Source: Gemmatimonas phototrophica
Lineage (GTDB): Bacteria; Gemmatimonadota; Gemmatimonadetes; Gemmatimonadales; Gemmatimonadaceae
NCBI RefSeq assembly: GCF_000695095.2
Contig: NZ_CP011454.1
Span: 62,001 to 126,000, forward strand
Length of the DNA stretch: 64,000 nucleotides
Direction of reading: 5' to 3'
Shown: piece after piece, positions 59,193 through 64,000 of the stretch
How the letters are laid out: each line of letters opens with the position of its first letter
Position numbering within the stretch: position 1 is the stretch's first letter
Translations under genes and position numbers: made by a program
Notes under the pieces: model-generated
Databases searched by the model: none
What the model was told of the DNA's origin: nothing
The model's input: only the letters and a program-made list of their open reading frames with translations

Positions 59193-60104
59193 ATGTCTCA
59201 CCCGACCACCGGTCTGCTGGTCCTTGATGGAGGACTCGCCACCGAGCTGGCGCGGCGCGGTCATGACCTGTCAGACGCGCTCTGGTCAGCCCGTGTGCTC
59301 GCCGATGCCCCCGAGGCTATTGAGGCGGTGCATCGCGAGTATTTCGAGGCCGGCGCCAACGTGGCCATCACGGCGAGCTATCAGGCGAGCTTTGCGGGGT
59401 TTGGTGCGCGCGGGTATTCGCACGGCGATACGGTGCGGTTGCTCCAGCAGTCGGTCACCCTCGCGCAGGCCGCGCGGGCGCAGGTTGCCGCCAGCGACTC
59501 GGCGACCACCCGCGATATGTGGGTGGCCGCATCGGTGGGGCCGTACGGGGCCACGTTGCACGACGGCTCGGAGTATCGCGGTGACTACGGGCTCACCGAA
59601 GACGAACTCGTGGCCTTTCACCGGCCACGCATGGAGGCGCTGCTGGGTGCGGGCCCCGACCTGCTGGCCTGCGAAACGCTGCCGTCGCTGCTGGAGGCGC
59701 GGGCCATTGTGCGGGTGCTCCGTGAGCATCCCGACGCGCGCGCCTGGGTGACGTTTACCTGCCGAGACGGCGCGCATACGTGTGCGGGTGATGCCATTGC
59801 CGAGTGCGCAGAGATGCTGCACGCGGAAGCGCAGGTGGTGGCCATGGGGGTCAATTGTGTGGACCCGGTGCTGGTGACCCCGCTGGTACGCATCATGGCC
59901 GCTGCGACCAACAAGCCCGTGATTGTCTACCCCAACTCGGGGGAGCTGTGGAACGCCACCGCGCGCTGCTGGGAGGGGTCGGCCACGCGCTTCACCGGCT
60001 ATCTGCACGAGTGGATAGAGGCCGGAGCTTCGTGGATTGGTGGCTGTTGCCGCACCACGCCGGAGGATATCAAGGTCGTGCGTGCGGTGGTTGATGGCGG
60101 GTGA
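59193..60104 (+). CDS. mmuM: homocysteine S-methyltransferase
   Basis: 303 residues from ATG at 59193 with GGAG upstream; the long upstream frame is antisense to the membrane protein gene. Family features: LLVLDGGLATELARRG, ETLPSLLEARAIVRVLREH, the zinc cysteine in VAMGVNC and the late pair IGGCCRTTPEDI. This is the fold that makes methionine from homocysteine with S-methylmethionine or S-adenosylmethionine as donor. MmuM of E. coli is the nearest named example; other betaine-type members are possible. Single gene. Confidence 0.9.
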   Translation: MSHPTTGLLVLDGGLATELARRGHDLSDALWSARVLADAPEAIEAVHREYFEAGANVAITASYQASFAGFGARGYSHGDTVRLLQQSVTLAQAARAQVAASDSATTRDMWVAASVGPYGATLHDGSEYRGDYGLTEDELVAFHRPRMEALLGAGPDLLACETLPSLLEARAIVRVLREHPDARAWVTFTCRDGAHTCAGDAIAECAEMLHAEAQVVAMGVNCVDPVLVTPLVRIMAAATNKPVIVYPNSGELWNATARCWEGSATRFTGYLHEWIEAGASWIGGCCRTTPEDIKVVRAVVDGG

Positions 60105-60222
60105 GGCTGGCCGTCATGCACCCGCGTTTTGGGGTATACTGAACCCATAGACCCGCTGGCGTTGCGCGTTGACACCATGCGGACGATCCGCCGCTGCACA
60201 CACACTCCCCATCGTACTGCTC

Positions 60223-60411
60223 ATGCAAAAGAAAAAAGCCACCGAGCTCCAACGCGCGTGGGGCGACAAACCGTGCCCGCATCCCGCGTTCTCGCGGGAG
60301 TACGATATGGGAGAGCGCACCGGCAACTATTGCTGCACGCAATGCGGCGCGAGTGTGAGCTTTCGCGAGAAGGCGGAAATCATGGCGGCGCGCGCGGAGC
60401 AGGACGCATGA
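60223..60411 (+). CDS. 62-residue zinc-ribbon protein
   Basis: ATG at 60223; product MQKKKATELQRAWGDKPCPH through ERTGNYCCTQCGASVSFREKAEIM. Four cysteines and a histidine in KPCPHP and YCCTQCG could bind one zinc, as in small ribbon proteins. No good ribosome binding site, but the start of the following gene overlaps its stop (ATGA), which supports translation. Function unknown. Confidence 0.65.
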   Translation: MQKKKATELQRAWGDKPCPHPAFSREYDMGERTGNYCCTQCGASVSFREKAEIMAARAEQDA

Positions 60412-60950
60412 GTCACGCGTCCAGAACCCTCGCCCTGACGCTCACAACGCTCATGGTCGCCGCCTGCGCCCGCGCGCCCAAGTACGCCGCGCCCATCCCT
60501 GCCGTCAGCGAAAAGCCGCGCGCGCTCTTCACGTTGCAGGCCGTGGATATGCGTGTGGGTACCGGCGCACCGGTAACACCGGGCAGCTGCATCTTTGCGC
60601 ACTACACCGGGTGGACCACCGACGGCAAACAGTTCGATTCGTCGCGCGACACCACCAACGCCGGGGCGGCCAAAAATCCCATCAGCTTTCCGCAGGGCTT
60701 TCGGCGTGTGATTGCCGGCTGGGACGTCGGCTTTGACGGCATGCGCGTGGGCGGCACCCGTCGGCTCATCATTCCGTATCAGCTGGCGTACGGCGAAAAG
60801 GGGCGTCCGCCCGTCATTCCGCCCAGTGCCACGCTGATTTTTGACGTGGAGGTGATGCAGGTGGCCGATACCCTGCCGCGCCCACAAGGCGCGCCGCGAG
60901 GGGCGGGGACAGCGCCGCCGTGTCCGGCGTGGAGTGCGGTGAAGCCGTAG
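60408..60950 (+). CDS. FKBP-type peptidyl-prolyl isomerase lipoprotein
   Basis: 180 residues, start overlapping the zinc-ribbon gene stop. Lipobox MVAAC near residues 16-20. One FKBP domain: SCIFAHYTGWTTDGKQFDSSRD, PISFPQGFRRVIAGWDVGFDGMRVGGTRRLIIPYQLAYGEKG, PPSATLIFDVEVMQV, with the family aromatics that line the proline pocket. A Pro-rich tail follows. It should assist folding of exported proteins, anchored to a membrane. FKBPs of this type are often single-copy periplasmic foldases. Confidence 0.9.
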   Translation: MSHASRTLALTLTTLMVAACARAPKYAAPIPAVSEKPRALFTLQAVDMRVGTGAPVTPGSCIFAHYTGWTTDGKQFDSSRDTTNAGAAKNPISFPQGFRRVIAGWDVGFDGMRVGGTRRLIIPYQLAYGEKGRPPVIPPSATLIFDVEVMQVADTLPRPQGAPRGAGTAPPCPAWSAVKP

Positions 60951-61151
60951 GGGGCAACAGCGTTGAACGCGACGGACGTGTGACGGGTCCCCGACGTGTC
61001 GCGAACGGAGCGAGCGGCCGTCCCGAAACGTGTGCTGAATCTGGAGTCGAATTCACAAATGTTTACTGGCGATGCGTGGGGTCAGTCGATAGCATAAACG
61101 GGATTGGCCCTGGCCTCCGCAGTTATTGACGCCCTCACGCACATCACGTCT

Positions 61152-64000
61152 GTGGACGATCTGCTCCCGAGATTGCAGCGCTCATTCGATGCCACACATT
61201 CCATAGAGCGTGAGCTCGGTGGCGGTGGCATGTCTCGCACCTATCTCGCGACCGAACGTGCGCTCAACCGTCGTGTCGTCATCAAGGTGCTTGCACCCGA
61301 GCTGCTTGCCGGTGTGAGTGTGGAGCGCTTCAAGCGCGAGGTGCTGCTCGCTGCCCAACTGCAGCATCCGCACGTGGTACCGGTGATCGCGTCGGGTGAT
61401 GCGGAAGGTTTGCCGTGGTTCACCATGCCGTTCGTGGATGGGCCGTCCCTGCGGCAGCGGCTCACGGCGGGGGCGATGCCCATCGGCGAGGTCATCGCGG
61501 TGCTGCGCGATGTCGCCCGTGCCCTGGCGTTCGCGCATGGCCGTGGCGTGGTGCATCGCGACATCAAGCCTGACAACGTGCTGCTGTCGGAAGGCAGCGC
61601 CACCGTGACCGACTTCGGGATCGCGAAAGCCATCTCGGCGTCGCAGAAGGCGGCGCCGGTCGGTGCGACGCTCACCAAGGCCGGCATGTCGGTGGGCACC
61701 CCCGCGTACATGTCGCCGGAGCAGGCGGCGGGGGATGCGAGCACCGATCATCGGGCCGATCTGTACGCGTTCGGCGCGATGGCGTACGAGATGCTGGCCG
61801 GCCGTCCGCCGTTCGTGAGCGAGTCGCCGACACGATTGCTCGCCATGCAGATGACTGAGCCGCCGAGGCCGGTCACGCAGTTGCGGCCGGATACGCCACC
61901 GGCGCTCGCGGACCTGGTCATGACGTGCCTGGCGAAAGAGCCCGACGCGCGTCCGAAGGCCGCTGCCGATCTCTCCCGCGTACTCGATGCGGTCGTCACG
62001 ACGGGATCGGGGGCGGCTGCGCCGGTGGTGCTGCGCGGAGGTGCCGTGCCGTTCGCTCACATGCTGGCGATGTGGGGAGCCGCGACAACCGTGGTCCTGG
62101 CGGTGACCTGGGCGGCGACTGTGACTGTGGGGCTGCCCACCTGGGCCATGACCGGTGCCTCCCTGCTGATGGGGATCGGACTCGTCGCGCTGCTATTCAC
62201 GGGCTGGGTGCAACGCGCGAGCTATCGTCAGCTCACCACCACGCCGACGCTGACGCCGGGCGGCGGCGCGATGCCAATGGGCACGATGGCCACGCTGGCG
62301 ATCAAGGCCAGCCCGCACGTGTCGTGGCAGCGCACGTGGAAGGGCGGGGTGGTGGCGGTGACCTCGTTCGTGCTGCTGCTGGGCGGGTTCATGACCGCGC
62401 GCGCGTACGGAATCGGCCCCGTGGGCTCGCTGATTGCCAAGGGCGCGCTGGCAGCAAACGAGAAACTGATCCTCACCGACTTCAAGAGTCCGGCGAGTGA
62501 TACGTCCCTTGGCGTCACGATCACCGAAGCGCTGCGCGCCGATCTGGCGCAGTCGCGCAGTATTCGCGTGCTGTCACGGGCGAACGTGCGTGATGTGTTG
62601 CGGTTGATGCGGCGCAGCAACGATGCCGGCGTCGATTTGTCGCTCGCGCGCGAAGTGGCGACGCGCGAAGGCATCAAGGCGATCGTCGACGGAGAGATCG
62701 TACAGCTCGGGAACGGTTATGTGGTCGCCGCACGATTGCTCACGACGCAGACCGGGGATGAACTTGGCGCGTTTCGGGAGACCGCGTCGAACCTTGACGA
62801 GCTACTCCCGGCTGTTGAGCGCATGTCACGGGCACTACGTGAGCGTATCGGCGAATCGTTCAAGGATATTCGCGCCGCCGCGCCGCTCGAGCGGGTCACT
62901 ACCTCCAGCGTAGAAGCGCTGAAGCTGTACGTACGCGGCATGCGGGCCATCGAGGAGCAGGATGACATCGGCACGGGCGGGCCGCTACTCGAGGAAGCCA
63001 TACGGCTCGACCCGGGCTTTGCCATGGCCTATCGCAAGTACGCGGTATCGCTCGGCAATCGGCGAACCGCGGATCGCTCAAAGATCGTACAGATGTTGGT
63101 GAAGGCGTATGAGTTGCGCGACCGCCTGAGCGAAAGCGAACGGCTGTTGACGACCGCTTCGTACTGGAGCACCGGTCCTCGGGAAGACATCCGTCAAGCG
63201 GTCGCCGCGCTCGAGGCGCTCCGTCAGCGCGATTCCACCTACTTCCCGGCCATTAACAATCTTGGCGTTCTGAAAACCGGCATCGGCGACTTCAGGGGGG
63301 CGGCTGACGATTTTCGCGCGGCGGCCCGACTGGAGCCCGGTATCGTAACCGGATGGACGAACCTTGCAGGCCAGCTGGTCGAGCTGGGTGAGTTCACGCA
63401 GCTCCTCGCCGCGGCCGATAGCGCCGAGAAGGCGTTGGGCGAGAACTCCGATGCCCCGTGGCGCATGCGAGCGTGGACGTTGGGGCGGCCAGAACAGGCG
63501 GCGGAAGCAGAAGCGTTCTTCACCAAGGCGCTCGGGCGCTTTGCCGATCGAATGACGTTGCGGATCGATTTCTCGCGGGGATTGTCCTCCGCGCTTCGTA
63601 GGCAAGGCCGTGTGCGTGAAGCCCAGCGGCTGCAGGCGTTGGCCGACAGTGGCGTCGCATCACAGGGGCAGACGCCAGACGGGCTGCAGACGACGCTCGA
63701 GCGTGCGCAGGATGCTGCCGTCCTGGGGAACGACACGGCATCAGCGCGCCGTCTCGCGCAGGAGGCAATCAAGCGGTACGACTGGCGAGCCGCCAACGAT
63801 GCCGATCGTCAATATGGTCGGTGGGGCGTGTCGCTTCTGCGGGCGGGCCTCCCTGATCTGGCGCGGCAAATGGCCGACTCGCTCGGGAAGCGCTTCGCCA
63901 CGTCCAATGTTCGGGACGACGGTCGCATGCTCGCCCTGCTGCGTGGTGAACTCGCCATGCACGAGAAACAGTTCGATACCGCCATCAATACGCTGCAGGC
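61152..64000 (+). CDS. Ser/Thr protein kinase with membrane anchor and sensor-like C-terminus (cut by window end)
   Basis: At least 949 codons, running off the window. GTG at 61152 chosen; a TTG at 61104 is also in frame and no strong site separates them. Kinase domain: RELGGGGMSRTYLA, ATP lysine in VVIKVLAPE (Lys45), catalytic HRDIKPDN near 134-141, DFGIAK near 154, GTPAYMSPEQAAG and ADLYAFGAMAYEMLAGRPPF. Then two membrane stretches near 301-350 and 396-415, an FlgO/TolB-like segment (LILTDFKSPASDTSLGVTITEALRADLAQ), and repeated helical units of TPR type to the end. This is the standard receptor-kinase layout of this kind of bacterium; its targets are unknown. Confidence 0.9.
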   Translation, partial: MDDLLPRLQRSFDATHSIERELGGGGMSRTYLATERALNRRVVIKVLAPELLAGVSVERFKREVLLAAQLQHPHVVPVIASGDAEGLPWFTMPFVDGPSLRQRLTAGAMPIGEVIAVLRDVARALAFAHGRGVVHRDIKPDNVLLSEGSATVTDFGIAKAISASQKAAPVGATLTKAGMSVGTPAYMSPEQAAGDASTDHRADLYAFGAMAYEMLAGRPPFVSESPTRLLAMQMTEPPRPVTQLRPDTPPALADLVMTCLAKEPDARPKAAADLSRVLDAVVTTGSGAAAPVVLRGGAVPFAHMLAMWGAATTVVLAVTWAATVTVGLPTWAMTGASLLMGIGLVALLFTGWVQRASYRQLTTTPTLTPGGGAMPMGTMATLAIKASPHVSWQRTWKGGVVAVTSFVLLLGGFMTARAYGIGPVGSLIAKGALAANEKLILTDFKSPASDTSLGVTITEALRADLAQSRSIRVLSRANVRDVLRLMRRSNDAGVDLSLAREVATREGIKAIVDGEIVQLGNGYVVAARLLTTQTGDELGAFRETASNLDELLPAVERMSRALRERIGESFKDIRAAAPLERVTTSSVEALKLYVRGMRAIEEQDDIGTGGPLLEEAIRLDPGFAMAYRKYAVSLGNRRTADRSKIVQMLVKAYELRDRLSESERLLTTASYWSTGPREDIRQAVAALEALRQRDSTYFPAINNLGVLKTGIGDFRGAADDFRAAARLEPGIVTGWTNLAGQLVELGEFTQLLAAADSAEKALGENSDAPWRMRAWTLGRPEQAAEAEAFFTKALGRFADRMTLRIDFSRGLSSALRRQGRVREAQRLQALADSGVASQGQTPDGLQTTLERAQDAAVLGNDTASARRLAQEAIKRYDWRAANDADRQYGRWGVSLLRAGLPDLARQMADSLGKRFATSNVRDDGRMLALLRGELAMHEKQFDTAINTLQ

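Noticed and set aside
1-64000. tRNA, rRNA, CRISPR and integrase genes
   Set aside because: No tRNA-like cloverleaf with a TTCRANNC arm, no rRNA sequence, no spaced repeat array and no tyrosine or serine recombinase was recognised; a tRNA search program would be needed for certainty.

Overview
The window is high-GC bacterial chromosome with dense coding on both strands, many GTG starts, frequent 4-bp stop/start overlaps and a large share of exported proteins. The exported set includes S9 and DUF885 peptidases, amidohydrolases, amidases, CocE-type hydrolases, sortilin-like propellers, a TonB receptor and lipoproteins. A Ser/Thr kinase followed by two membrane segments and a helical-repeat sensor, together with outer-membrane proteins, points to a Gram-negative heterotroph. 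I think a member of Gemmatimonadota (Gemmatimonas-like) is most likely. This is inferred from gene style, not from a marker gene; no rRNA, tRNA or CRISPR was seen.

Region 0-16 kb is housekeeping and secreted enzymes: an ABC-F ATPase, a large beta-barrel protein, an aminotransferase, a Uma2 nuclease-fold protein, an exported amidase, an ABM-domain protein, an exported amidohydrolase, a CNNM/CorC membrane protein and a short, unusual cytochrome P450. The gaps here are filled by dispersed palindromic repeats in at least three families, some nested in others. Region 16-31 kb holds a 1,076-residue BNR/sortilin-type propeller protein, a compact sulfur cluster (sulfide:quinone oxidoreductase-like flavoprotein, TusE/DsrC-like carrier, DsrE-like protein), a coupled S9 peptidase/DUF885 pair, and a coupled PHP-domain protein/GT39 glycosyltransferase pair.

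Region 31-44 kb has a DUF3108 protein, a chemotaxis receptor behind a FliA-like -10 box, and a CocE/NonD hydrolase. It continues with a HigBA toxin-antitoxin pair that looks leaderless, and a molybdenum hydroxylase operon (2Fe-2S subunit, Tat-exported Mo-cofactor subunit, class C serine hydrolase, NTF2-like lipoprotein). A 28-residue membrane peptide, a four-helix membrane protein and an exported esterase follow. Region 44-50 kb has a MntA/HepT toxin-antitoxin pair, a periodic repeat array that looks like a solitary transposon end, a lipoprotein, a 52-residue membrane peptide, and a TonB receptor/lipoprotein/DUF4249 operon.

Region 50.3-54.8 kb is clearly foreign, with visibly lower GC and different codon use. 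It carries two C5-cytosine DNA methyltransferases on the minus strand, divergent from a Cro/CI-type regulator, a phospholipase-D-fold nuclease and a coupled 256-residue protein of unknown fold. I read it as a two-methylase restriction-modification (or related defence) island and consider it the most novel locus here. The remainder (55-64 kb) returns to host style: a TY-Chap-like protein, an exported cupin-like protein, glucose-6-phosphate isomerase, a membrane-anchored protein, homocysteine S-methyltransferase, a small zinc-ribbon protein coupled to an FKBP lipoprotein, and a Ser/Thr kinase cut by the window end.
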